From positions 4,220,501 to 4,284,500 of the forward strand of contig NZ_MDGR01000007.1 of the NCBI RefSeq assembly GCF_002742335.1: a DNA stretch of 64,000 nucleotides, in the 5' to 3' direction. Position numbers and translations under genes: made by a program. This DNA is from Reichenbachiella sp. 5M10. Its GTDB lineage: Bacteria > Bacteroidota > Bacteroidia > Cytophagales > Cyclobacteriaceae. Each line of letters starts with the position of its first letter. Position 1 is the stretch's first letter. The notes beneath the pieces are model-generated. The model did not search any database, was not told the DNA's origin, and saw nothing but the letters and a program-made list of their open reading frames with translations. Shown piece after piece: positions 9,454-17,629 of this stretch.

Positions 9454-9801
9454 GTCAAGACTCTTAGAAAACCCGTAGATCATTTTTTGCAATTCATTAA
9501 TTCTCGTTTCAAACAACTTAAAATCCTGACTAGCCATAAAACCTAGTTCACAAGACAAGTATAACTGCGTTTCCATCTCAAAAAGTGACCCCAAACTGAT
9601 TTGTAAAAAGCGTTTGAAATCTACATTCGATTTGCGTGAGGTTCCTTCCGCGATATTGGAAGGTACCGATACGGAGGATCTTTTTATCTGCGAAATCAAA
9701 TTGTACTTTTCGTCTTCTGGAAAAGAATTGAGTACAGGATACAAGTCTTTCACCAATTGGATCGACTCTTTCCATATCTTCAATTCTTTGTAGTTATGCA
9801 T
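9448..9801 (-). CDS. Four-helix bundle protein (S23/23S intervening-sequence type)
   Basis: A 117-residue all-helical protein starting MHNYKELKIWKESIQLV, with the conserved core SVSVPSNIAEGTSRKS (about residues 48-63) of the four-helix bundle/S23 family. Family members were first seen inside 23S rRNA intervening sequences and are related to Avd of diversity-generating retroelements; their cellular role is unclear. Here there is no rRNA or retroelement nearby. The gene sits between fadN and fadA, and imperfect inverted repeats flank it (9436-9453 and 9820-9836), which suggests it entered as a cassette. Confidence 0.9.
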   Translation of the reverse strand: MHNYKELKIWKESIQLVKDLYPVLNSFPEDEKYNLISQIKRSSVSVPSNIAEGTSRKSNVDFKRFLQISLGSLFEMETQLYLSCELGFMASQDFKLFETRINELQKMIYGFSKSLDS

Positions 9802-9819
9802 GTTGTCTTAATTCTATAA

Positions 9820-9836
9820 TCTTGGCTCTTGGATCT
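9820..9836 (-). repeat. Inverted repeat half flanking the four-helix-bundle gene
   Basis: TCTTGGCTCTTGGATCT on the + strand; its reverse complement matches 9436-9453 at 15 of 17 positions with one gap. It lies just upstream of the four-helix-bundle start codon, in the 40-base gap after fadN. Confidence 0.55.
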
Positions 9837-9841
9837 AAATA

Positions 9842-12244
9842 CTAGTTTCTAAGCGGTTTTCCTTTGAACAAGATGCTGTGGATACGTTCCAGAGTTTTGG
9901 GTTCTCCCGTCAAACTGAGGAATGCTTCTCTTTCTAAATCCAGCAAGTATTGCTCTGACACCAAAGTGCTGGAAGTCAAATCTCCACCGCTCATGACGTA
10001 GGCCAATTTTTTGGCTATTTTCGCGTCATGTTCTGAGATATAATTGCCATAGAGCATGCCTGTCACACCTGCCTCGAACATCGCCATCGAACTGCGTCCG
10101 TGTACCTTAATATCTTGGCGCTCAATCGGGCGAGTATAGCCTGCTTCGGCCATCTCGATGGCTCGTGCTTTGGCATCCGCCAAAAGTCGAGAACGATTGA
10201 GGGTGATTCGATCCGAATCCTTGAGGATATGCATGCCAGCTGCTTCAGCTGCCGACGTGGCAACTTTCGCTGTAGCGATATTCATGAAATACTCTTGTAG
10301 GACGTTGAGCTCTGGATCTCCCGTAGCGTACTGGTCTGAGGCACGGAGTGTAAACTCTTTGGTACCTCCCCCACCTGGGATGAGGCCCACACCTACTTCC
10401 ACCAATCCGATGTAAGTCTCAGCATGTGCCTGGATCCCGTCACAATGCAGCGACAACTCACAACCCCCACCCAAGGCCAAGCCAGATGGCGCAGAGATCA
10501 CCGGTATGTCCGAGAATCGTGCACGTGTCATCGTCTGCTGGAACTGACGGATCATCAAATCGATCTCGTCATACTCCTGATCCGAAGCAAACATGAACAG
10601 CATCGCGAGATTGGCTCCTGCCGAAAACTGCTGTGCTTCGTTACCGATCACCACGCCGCGGAAATTTTCTTCGGCCATAGAGATGGCCGTGTTGATACCC
10701 TCGATCACTTCGCCACCGATGGCGTTCATTTTCGTATGGAACTCGACATTTAGGATACCATCCCCGATATCGTAGACTGTCGCACCTGGGTTTTGGAAGA
10801 CAATGTTGTTCTCCTTGTAGGCTTCCAGAATTACAAATCCCTCAGTACCAGGTACTACCTTGTAGGATTGGGTCGGTATATCGTAGTAGAGTTTTTTGCT
10901 GTTTTCGAATTTGTAGAATCGATCATGCCCTGCAGCGATCATCTCTCCTACCCAGTCGGCGGGTTTCATTCCAGCGGCCTCCATTTTTTGAGCCGTTTCC
11001 TTGACGCCTAAGACATCCCAGGTCTCGAATGGACCAATCTCCCAAGCAAAGCCTGCGGCGACCGCCTGATCGATCCTATATAGCTCATCGGCGATCTCAG
11101 GGATTCGGTAGGAACAGTACTTGAACATATCGTAGAACGTCGCTCTGTAAAACTCTCCTGCTTTGTCCTCAGCGTTAACGAGGATCGGGAGACGTTCTTT
11201 GACGTTTTCGATGTCTTTGACCTTAGAGAGGCTCTCATAGTGTGCTTTGGTTCGCTCACCATATTCCATGGTCTTGAGATTCAGTTCTAAGATCTCCTTT
11301 TTTCCATTTTCATCCACGGTTTTCTTGAAGTAACCCTGTTTGGTTTTGTCTCCCCACCATTTTTTGTCGTAGAGTTCTTGGACGATGCGCGGCAGCTGAA
11401 ATGTGTCACGCGATTCGTCTTTTGGCAAACCTTGGTAGAGATTAGTCGCTACCTTGACCGTAGTATCTAGGCCGACCACATCCATCGTACGAAAGGTCGC
11501 CGATTTGGCACGACCGATGATCGGTCCTGTCATGCGATCCACTTCGCCGACGGTAAGTCCCATTTTTTCGACCGTGTGCATCCCAGACATGATGGCGTAG
11601 ATCCCAATCCGATTGGCGATGAAGGCCGGAGTGTCTTTGCAAAGCACAGTTTCTTTTCCCAAAAACAAGTCGCCATAGTTCATCAAAAATTTTACGATTT
11701 CTGGATCTGTATCTTTGGTCGGGATGATCTCAAGCAATCTCAGGTAACGTGGCGGGTTGAAAAAGTGCGTGCCACAAAAATGCTTTTTAAAATCATCACT
11801 ACGTCCATCGGTCATCAGGTGTATCGGAATCCCTGAGGTATTGGAGGTGATGAGTGTTCCTGGCTTTCTAAATTTCTCTACCGTCTCGAAGACTTGTTTT
11901 TTGATATCCAGATTTTCGACGACTACTTCGATGATCCAATCGTAGTTGGCGATCTTGGACATATCATCGTCAAAATTTCCCAACTGGACCAGTGATGCTT
12001 TGGTGCTATCATACAGCGCGGCAGGTTTGGCTTTAAGGGTGGATTCAAACGCTTGGTTTACAATTCGGTTTCTGACAGTCGTGTCGGCGAGTGTCAGTCC
12101 TTTGGCTTTTTCTGCATCGTCTAGTTCACGTGGAACTATATCGAGCAGCAGCACTTCCACTCCGATGTTGGCGAAGTGACATGCTATTCTTGATCCCATG
12201 ATACCGGAACCCAGCACAGCAACTTTTTTGATGGCTCTATTCAT
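9842..12244 (-). CDS. fadN: 3-hydroxyacyl-CoA dehydrogenase / enoyl-CoA hydratase
   Basis: An 800-residue bifunctional beta-oxidation enzyme. The NAD-binding dehydrogenase is at the N-terminus (VAVLGSGIMGSRIACHFA, residues about 8-25) with two C-terminal dehydrogenase domains, and the enoyl-CoA hydratase fold is at the C-terminus (GNEAQQFSAGANLAML, about residue 560). This order is that of Bacillus FadN rather than Escherichia coli FadB/FadJ. It converts enoyl-CoA to 3-ketoacyl-CoA for the thiolase encoded 0.4 kb downstream. Its start overlaps the end of marR by eight bases, so the regulator and enzyme are translated from one message. Confidence 0.93.
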   Translation of the reverse strand: MNRAIKKVAVLGSGIMGSRIACHFANIGVEVLLLDIVPRELDDAEKAKGLTLADTTVRNRIVNQAFESTLKAKPAALYDSTKASLVQLGNFDDDMSKIANYDWIIEVVVENLDIKKQVFETVEKFRKPGTLITSNTSGIPIHLMTDGRSDDFKKHFCGTHFFNPPRYLRLLEIIPTKDTDPEIVKFLMNYGDLFLGKETVLCKDTPAFIANRIGIYAIMSGMHTVEKMGLTVGEVDRMTGPIIGRAKSATFRTMDVVGLDTTVKVATNLYQGLPKDESRDTFQLPRIVQELYDKKWWGDKTKQGYFKKTVDENGKKEILELNLKTMEYGERTKAHYESLSKVKDIENVKERLPILVNAEDKAGEFYRATFYDMFKYCSYRIPEIADELYRIDQAVAAGFAWEIGPFETWDVLGVKETAQKMEAAGMKPADWVGEMIAAGHDRFYKFENSKKLYYDIPTQSYKVVPGTEGFVILEAYKENNIVFQNPGATVYDIGDGILNVEFHTKMNAIGGEVIEGINTAISMAEENFRGVVIGNEAQQFSAGANLAMLFMFASDQEYDEIDLMIRQFQQTMTRARFSDIPVISAPSGLALGGGCELSLHCDGIQAHAETYIGLVEVGVGLIPGGGGTKEFTLRASDQYATGDPELNVLQEYFMNIATAKVATSAAEAAGMHILKDSDRITLNRSRLLADAKARAIEMAEAGYTRPIERQDIKVHGRSSMAMFEAGVTGMLYGNYISEHDAKIAKKLAYVMSGGDLTSSTLVSEQYLLDLEREAFLSLTGEPKTLERIHSILFKGKPLRN

Positions 12245-12701
12245 TTTCGATCAAAATTATTTGTTGTTCTATGTTTCTGTTTTCTTCTATGACTTCTTCT
12301 ATAGATGACATCACGTCAAAAAATGCAGAGAGTTTTTCCTCCGAGACTTTTTTGCGGACACTTTCGTTGAAATACAAAACAGCTTTTTTTGAAAACTCTC
12401 TCTTCTTTTTGCCTTCTTCCGTCAACATGATTTTCACTGACCGTTTGTCTTTTGGGTCTTTTTCCCTGTAGATCAAACCTGTTTGTTCCATGTTTTTCAG
12501 CATTCGCGTCAAGCTGCGGGCTTCCATGCCAAGCATGGGCGCGATTTTAGTCGCGGGCGTACCCTTTTCAATATCTATGTTGAGTAATACAAATCCTGAT
12601 GAAGCGGTGATTCCTCTCTCCAGACCCCCTTGATTGTACATTCTTGAAATCGCATGCCACACAACTTTGATGTGATAATCAACCGTTTGTTCTTTTTTCA
12701 T
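12237..12701 (-). CDS. MarR-family transcriptional regulator of the fad operon
   Basis: A 154-residue winged-helix regulator. The recognition region KIAPMLGMEARSLTRMLKNMEQTGLIYREKDPKDKRSVKIMLTEEG is cut short here: residues about 57-76 hold the helix-turn-helix and DPKDKR the wing. It overlaps fadN by eight bases and heads the fad operon. A perfect 20-bp palindrome lies 42-61 bases upstream of its start, at the expected -33 region of a TAnnTTTG promoter, so autorepression relieved by an acyl-CoA-type ligand is likely. The ligand is inference from the neighbouring genes. Confidence 0.9.
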   Translation of the reverse strand: MKKEQTVDYHIKVVWHAISRMYNQGGLERGITASSGFVLLNIDIEKGTPATKIAPMLGMEARSLTRMLKNMEQTGLIYREKDPKDKRSVKIMLTEEGKKKREFSKKAVLYFNESVRKKVSEEKLSAFFDVMSSIEEVIEENRNIEQQIILIENE

Positions 12702-12720
12702 ATCTTACACTTCTTCCCTT

Positions 12721-12762
12721 CAAAGCTAAAGATATACAAATTTTGGTATGCATGCATACCAA
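12721..12762 (-). promoter_or_regulatory. marR-fad promoter with palindromic operator
   Basis: On the - strand TAGCTTTG (12728 to 12721) is an exact Bacteroidota -7 element (TAnnTTTG), 19 bases before the marR ATG. The perfect palindrome TTGGTATGCATGCATACCAA (12743-12762) covers the place of the -33 element. A MarR dimer bound there would block RNA polymerase. Confidence 0.7.
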
Positions 12763-12794
12763 GTTAATGATTAGTTGTCAACACACCAAACGGT

Positions 12795-14606
12795 TTATTG
12801 ATAGTTGCTGTCTCCTCTCAAACGTCTGAATCGCTTGCGGGCTTCTGATACATAGATGCTCCCTGGATAAGTCAATAGAAAATCTTTGTACACATCCATT
12901 GCCTGTTCTTTGTTTAGCAGATTTTCTTCCAACACTTTGGCTTTAAGAAACATCGCATCATCGCCATAGATGTCATTCCCATATTTGGTTTCAATAACCT
13001 CGAGATTCAACAGCGCATTCTCAAATTCTCCCAATGTCATATTCACTTGTGCAAGCTGCCAATAGATCTCATCTGTGAGTGAGTGACCTGGATAATCCAC
13101 GAGCATTTGTTGGTATTTGGTTTTAGCCTCGGTGAGTTTGTTTTGAAACACGACTCGCTCAATATCAGCGTACTTTTTTAGCACAAAATCAGAGGTATCC
13201 AATGCCGTGTTATTCTGTATGAGTAGACTCAGAGACATGGCATCATTGGCAATCTCCTTAGTCGTTGCATTCTTCAAAATATCCAAGTGACTTTTTGCCA
13301 GTTCAAAATTGCCCATAAAGTAATTGAGCTGTGCATTTTTAAACTTGGCTTCATAGCCAATCTTGCTAGACTTGTTGGTTTTTTCTACTTGTGAATAAAG
13401 CAGAGTCGCTTCCCAGGGCTCATCTATGAGAATATAGATGTCACCAAGATCCAATTTGCTCATGGATTTGATACGTAGATCGGCACGAGGTATTGAGATG
13501 ATTTCGTTGAGAATAGTAATCGCCGAATCCTTCTCGTCAAGATAGAATGCATGAAGAAGGGCCTTTTGACGATAAGCTTCAAGTGTTTCTTGGTTCAAAC
13601 CCATTTCGCGAATCAACTGTTGATAATCAGTTGTCAATTTTCGGATAGCTGGATAATCAATAGGAAAGGTACTCTTAACTTTCTCTTGACGCACTTTGAT
13701 CAATTGCTGTCGTGCCGAAATATAAAAACGACTCTCTGGCATGTTTTCTACTATGTACTCAAAAATCTCTTCCGCCTCGACAAAATTTCCATTGGTCAAT
13801 GCAATCGCTCCTATATCCATGAGTCGGTAACCATTTTCTTTCATACGCTTGGTGATGGCCCGTGCTTGAATGAAAGCACCATGAAAATCCTTCTGCTGCA
13901 AAAAGGCCCAAATGAGTAAATCAGAATACATGTTATCATTGGGGTATTTTTGAATATTGACCAAAAGCGTTTTTTGAAAATTGGTCATGTCTTCTTCATC
14001 CTGTAGGATATTCTGCAATAGATTTTTGACATAACGCAAATTTTGTGGCCTGAGCGAAGCGAAGGCGAGATATTCGTTGACCATTTTTTCTTTCTCGCCT
14101 AATATACGATAAGCATTCGCTAGCTCTAAAGCATAATCTTCTGGATTGCCACTATGCTTTCTCCCTTCAAGATATGTTTGCTTAGCAAACTCGGTGAGTT
14201 GTTTACTGATAAAATACTGCGCAGCAGTGCGGATCAAAAATCCGTTGCTCCTGATATCAACAATAAGTTGTTCATATATTTTATTCGCTTGATCCTCATG
14301 ATTGGTCGCTTTGAGATAGATTCCTTCATCTATTCTATAATAGACATTCGAAGGGTATTGTTTCAATGTTTTTTTGAGATATTTTTCCAACGTACTGTAC
14401 TCGTTGAGAGTCATCAGCACATTAAAATAGTTGTTGTGGATATCTGGTATGTTCACAGAGTTTTTCGCCAGCTCGTCGTAGACATCCTTGGCCTTTGCGA
14501 AATCTCCGTTGACGTAGTATTCATTGGCCAACTGGATCTGTTGATTATTTTGTGCCGCGGCAAGCCCCGGAATTAATATTGCTATGACAATTAAGATTTT
14601 CTTCAT
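12795..14606 (-). CDS. Exported tetratricopeptide repeat protein
   Basis: A 603-residue protein with a signal peptide (MKKILIVIAILIPGLAAAQ) and a body of helical TPR-like repeats; recognisable units include NEYYVNGDFAKAKDVYDELA near the start and YLAKV/YPGHSLTDEIYWQLAQVNMTLGEFENALLN-type units near residues 510-580 (quoted in parts). TPR proteins are scaffolds; no enzyme domain is visible. Its start codon lies at the left edge of the proposed origin, so its promoter must lie within or next to the DnaA-box region and could be affected by DnaA binding. The partner is unknown. Confidence 0.85.
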   Translation of the reverse strand: MKKILIVIAILIPGLAAAQNNQQIQLANEYYVNGDFAKAKDVYDELAKNSVNIPDIHNNYFNVLMTLNEYSTLEKYLKKTLKQYPSNVYYRIDEGIYLKATNHEDQANKIYEQLIVDIRSNGFLIRTAAQYFISKQLTEFAKQTYLEGRKHSGNPEDYALELANAYRILGEKEKMVNEYLAFASLRPQNLRYVKNLLQNILQDEEDMTNFQKTLLVNIQKYPNDNMYSDLLIWAFLQQKDFHGAFIQARAITKRMKENGYRLMDIGAIALTNGNFVEAEEIFEYIVENMPESRFYISARQQLIKVRQEKVKSTFPIDYPAIRKLTTDYQQLIREMGLNQETLEAYRQKALLHAFYLDEKDSAITILNEIISIPRADLRIKSMSKLDLGDIYILIDEPWEATLLYSQVEKTNKSSKIGYEAKFKNAQLNYFMGNFELAKSHLDILKNATTKEIANDAMSLSLLIQNNTALDTSDFVLKKYADIERVVFQNKLTEAKTKYQQMLVDYPGHSLTDEIYWQLAQVNMTLGEFENALLNLEVIETKYGNDIYGDDAMFLKAKVLEENLLNKEQAMDVYKDFLLTYPGSIYVSEARKRFRRLRGDSNYQ

Positions 14607-14988
14607 GAATGCTTTTCCACACTTTTCTTCTTCTCTTTAATATTATATAAGATTATAAATAAACTATTATTATTTACTATCTGTGTAGATATGTTGATAA
14701 GTCAGTGGTTGGATAGAGAGTGTGAAGGACTCGTTTATTAGTCCACGGTTAAGTACAACTTATCTACATTCTAACTTATTGATATTTAAGGATTAATATA
14801 GTTTTCCACACTTATTTTTCTTTTGTTGATTACTCAATTGTTCATTTGGGTCATGCATATTATTTGTGGATATGTTCGACTTTTGGAAAGTTATCCTTGG
14901 GGTCAGTGAGTGATCTGAAGTTGGTTGGTATTTGTTGTGATTTAGTCCACACATTGTTACGGCTGTTTTCACGAGTTATCCACAGAGT
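14607..14988. other. Probable chromosomal replication origin (oriC)
   Basis: A gene-free 382-base stretch with DnaA-box-like 9-mers: TTATCCACA at 14976-14984 (exact), ATATCCACA at 14865-14873 (- strand), TTATCTACA at 14760-14768, TTATCAACA at 14692-14700 (- strand), and TTTTCCACA at 14613-14621 and 14802-14810; each of the last five differs from the consensus by one base. An AT-rich unwinding-type stretch lies at 14636-14680. In sampled lines G/C counts on the + strand favour C on the left (21 C, 4 G in 3541-3600) and G on the right (19 G, 9 C in 15181-15240; 22 G, 9 C in 16081-16140); 12.8-14.6 kb is mixed. mnmG, an origin neighbour in many bacteria, is 2.6 kb away. I see no gene in it. Confidence 0.8.
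14636..14680. other. AT-rich DNA unwinding element candidate
   Basis: Forty-five bases with only three G or C, between the DnaA-like boxes at 14613-14621 and 14692-14700. Such stretches are where the duplex opens at bacterial origins. The assignment follows from its place within the proposed oriC. Confidence 0.6.
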
Positions 14989-16749
14989 TTAGAACATGAC
15001 CTGGATGTTTTCAATTTCCCAGTTGGCACGTATATCGAATCGATCGGTATAGAAGTAAATAGGTTCTGGTGCCACCTGTAGAGACAAATTGCCATGAGAC
15101 CAGATACCATCTTTGTTGATATCAATGAGTACTCGAAGACTGTAGTTACCTGGTTTGACATAGGTAAAGGTAAACTTCTTGGGGTTGTGCAACTGTGCAA
15201 ACACTTTGTGATCCTTGTTGACGAGCTGTAGAATGTAGTGTGTATGATCTGTGATAACTTCACCTGAGACTTTGCCATAGTTCTCCGGATTTTTGAACGA
15301 ATACGTTCGATCCAATTGATCTACAGTGTCGCTTTCTAAACTTATAAACGTGCCTTTAGGAAAGATATAGGTCAAGTGATCAGTATTCAGGCGTTCGAGG
15401 TATTTTCGTTGCTGCATTTTGAGAGTGTCCATTGAGAGGCTGTCCATTGAGAGGCTGTCCGTGGCGTCAAGCGTGGAATCGATGATGGTCAATAACAAAC
15501 TATCCACATGGGTTTGAAAGTATCGTTTGTCTAGAGTTTCATGGATGGTGAGTTGCGTATGATTGGTGTTCCATGTGAAAAGACTATCAGGCATGTGTTG
15601 TGCGATCAGTGTATCGTAACGCCTTGTGATACTGTCTTTATAAAATGCTGTGATGGGCTTGGTGAAGTATAGACTGATGTCAAATGTTTGATCTACTGAA
15701 GCCTTATCCTTAGGATTTACACTGTAGTTTAGTTTTTCGGGTTTGCGTTTGCTTTCGGTAAACTTGACATATACAGTATCTCGAATCTGGTTGTAGACCG
15801 TATCCTTGGCGGTGAGTATAATTCCAAGGCTGTCCTGATCATATCTGTAACTGGAGTCATGATACATTCTGATGATTGTGTTTTCTTTGATTTTGTTGTT
15901 TTGTGGTATGGGCAAGTTTTGAGTAGTATCGAGTTTGGTCAAGGTGTATTCTTTGATGAATTTGTTGTAAAGAATATCGAAGTAGGAACCAGTTTGTTTG
16001 GATCGAATCTTTTTGAATGTATTCACATTGAGTAGCTGTATGAGTATGTCTTGCTCACTTAAATGACTATACAGGTTGATGGAATCTTTGATGAAGCCGT
16101 GGGGCTCTGTGTCTGGTTCGCATTTGAGGTTGTTGTTGGCGTCTTCGAATGCATAGATGAAGTAGTATCCTGTTTTGATGTTTTCAATGCGATAATATCC
16201 TGAAGTATCTGTTTTGGTGAAGTACCTTGGTTTTCCTGTTAGGATGTTGAGCGTATCTTTGACTGCATATAAGGCTACAGTGGCTTTTTCTATTTTCTTG
16301 TTGGTGTATTGATTGTATATATGACCTTCGACGCTTATCGAATCTATGTAGGGTCCAGTAGAAAAAGCTAAGGTAAAATTCTCAACGGGGTTTTTTTCGG
16401 TTAGATCTACTACTCCATCGGAGAAATTGAAGGTGTAGGTTGTACTGTCTTCAAAGTCTTCTTCAAATTCAATGAAGAGTTCGTCTTTCTTGCTTCTAAA
16501 TTTGTAATTGTTTTCGATAAAAGGAGTAATGATGAGTTTTTGTTTGAGTTTGCTGGCATCTATCCTTTCGCTAAATGAGAAATGAAATTCTTTTCCTTTG
16601 AAGTTGATGGACTTGTGTTCTGGATTGCTTTCGAGCAGTATAGGTGGAATGGTGTCTTTAGGCCCTCCAGTAGGCGAACCTTGGGTAGCGCATGAGTATA
16701 TGTATAGGGAGATTATACTGAGCAGAATGGGTAGAAGTGCTTTTCTCAT
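14989..16749 (-). CDS. Lipoprotein with SbsA/Big_5 Ig-like domain
   Basis: A 586-residue envelope protein. The signal sequence ends in the lipobox IYSCATQ (Cys about residue 19), followed by GSPTGGPKDTIPPILLES and an Ig-like Big_5/SbsA domain (about residues 35-135). A carboxypeptidase-regulatory-like segment follows (about 140-220) and the rest is beta-rich. This architecture is common in Bacteroidota and has no assigned function. A short in-frame tandem duplication (DSLSM units) lies near residues 430-440. It overlaps the methyltransferase gene by four bases and its stop lies five bases right of the exact DnaA box at the origin. Confidence 0.85.
   Translation of the reverse strand: MRKALLPILLSIISLYIYSCATQGSPTGGPKDTIPPILLESNPEHKSINFKGKEFHFSFSERIDASKLKQKLIITPFIENNYKFRSKKDELFIEFEEDFEDSTTYTFNFSDGVVDLTEKNPVENFTLAFSTGPYIDSISVEGHIYNQYTNKKIEKATVALYAVKDTLNILTGKPRYFTKTDTSGYYRIENIKTGYYFIYAFEDANNNLKCEPDTEPHGFIKDSINLYSHLSEQDILIQLLNVNTFKKIRSKQTGSYFDILYNKFIKEYTLTKLDTTQNLPIPQNNKIKENTIIRMYHDSSYRYDQDSLGIILTAKDTVYNQIRDTVYVKFTESKRKPEKLNYSVNPKDKASVDQTFDISLYFTKPITAFYKDSITRRYDTLIAQHMPDSLFTWNTNHTQLTIHETLDKRYFQTHVDSLLLTIIDSTLDATDSLSMDSLSMDTLKMQQRKYLERLNTDHLTYIFPKGTFISLESDTVDQLDRTYSFKNPENYGKVSGEVITDHTHYILQLVNKDHKVFAQLHNPKKFTFTYVKPGNYSLRVLIDINKDGIWSHGNLSLQVAPEPIYFYTDRFDIRANWEIENIQVMF
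15431..15460. repeat. 15-bp tandem duplication inside the Ig-like lipoprotein gene
   Basis: ATTGAGAGGCTGTCC occurs twice in a row (15431-15445 and 15446-15460), with a degenerate third copy just before it. It keeps frame and encodes repeated Asp-Ser-Leu-Ser-Met. The exact identity suggests a recent slippage event. Confidence 0.85.
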
Positions 16750-17627
16750 ACTTTCTTGAATATGTAAATGATGCTAGAATAGTTGTTGTTGTTTTTGCTT
16801 GCCCATCTGTTGGACAATAATCCTATCACGAACGACTTGAGATAATTGCTCTTACCGCGTTTGTATTTTTCACTGAGCAAACTGACATAGAACGAATCGA
16901 ATTTCATGGGTATAGTTTCTACCAATTCGAAGGCATTGTATTTCATCAACTCAGTGATGGTTTGTTGATTGAAGTGATAGAGGTGTCGGGGTACATCGTA
17001 AGCTGCCCAATGATTTTTGTAGAATCTTTGATCATAGGAGTCGCAGTTGGGCAAAGCGATGACCAACCTACTTTTTTTGGATAGATGTGTTCTTATTTTT
17101 TGTAGAGTTCCATTGATATCATGTACATGTTCTAGTACATGCCAAAGGCTGATAATACCATATTTCTTATTGGGTAACTCCTGGTAGTCTTGGTATATAT
17201 TTTCTTTGAGATGCTGTATGGCTATCGCTCGTGCTGAGGGATCAGGTTCTATGCCAGTTACTGTCCAATTTTTTTCTTTGAGGTGTTGTAGGAGTTGTCC
17301 TGTACCGCAGCCTATGTCGAGTATGGTTTTGTTTTCACTGAGACGGTCCAGGAGTTTGTATTTGGTTTTGATCGTATAGTTTCTGACAAGTTTATAGATC
17401 CTATTGGTAAGGTTGTTGGCTTTGTCGGTATGAGATATATAATCGTCAAAAGCATAGTATCGACCTATGGATTTTTGATTTGGTCTGGGACTGGTGAAGA
17501 GCAAATTGCAATTGTTGCACTTCATGATGGCAAAGCTTTCTTTGGTCAGGGAATGATCGTCACAAATCAAGTGATTGGTGAATTCTTTGGAATTGCACGA
17601 CGGGCAGGTTTCTATTTTTTCGTACAT
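16746..17627 (-). CDS. SAM-dependent methyltransferase with N-terminal zinc-ribbon-like part
   Basis: A 293-residue protein. Residues about 8-47 contain CPSCNSKEF and CNNCNLLF, two CxxC pairs that look like a zinc ribbon. The class I methyltransferase domain follows, with the SAM motif ILDIGCGTGQLLQHL (about residues 103-117) and a later LWHVLEHVHD. This layout is common in enzymes that modify sugars or small metabolites. It lies two bases after mnmG and overlaps the Ig-like lipoprotein by four, so the three are one transcription unit. The substrate cannot be told from the sequence. Confidence 0.85.
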   Translation of the reverse strand: MYEKIETCPSCNSKEFTNHLICDDHSLTKESFAIMKCNNCNLLFTSPRPNQKSIGRYYAFDDYISHTDKANNLTNRIYKLVRNYTIKTKYKLLDRLSENKTILDIGCGTGQLLQHLKEKNWTVTGIEPDPSARAIAIQHLKENIYQDYQELPNKKYGIISLWHVLEHVHDINGTLQKIRTHLSKKSRLVIALPNCDSYDQRFYKNHWAAYDVPRHLYHFNQQTITELMKYNAFELVETIPMKFDSFYVSLLSEKYKRGKSNYLKSFVIGLLSNRWASKNNNNYSSIIYIFKKV

Positions 17628-17629
17628 AT

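Noticed and set aside
9448-9801. 23S rRNA intervening sequence or diversity-generating retroelement
   Set aside because: The four-helix-bundle gene has no rRNA, reverse transcriptase or template repeat near it.
12123-12137. AGTTCACGTGGAACT inside fadN as a parS site
   Set aside because: It has the CACGTG core but lacks one base of the left arm, so it does not fit the 16-base parS spacing.
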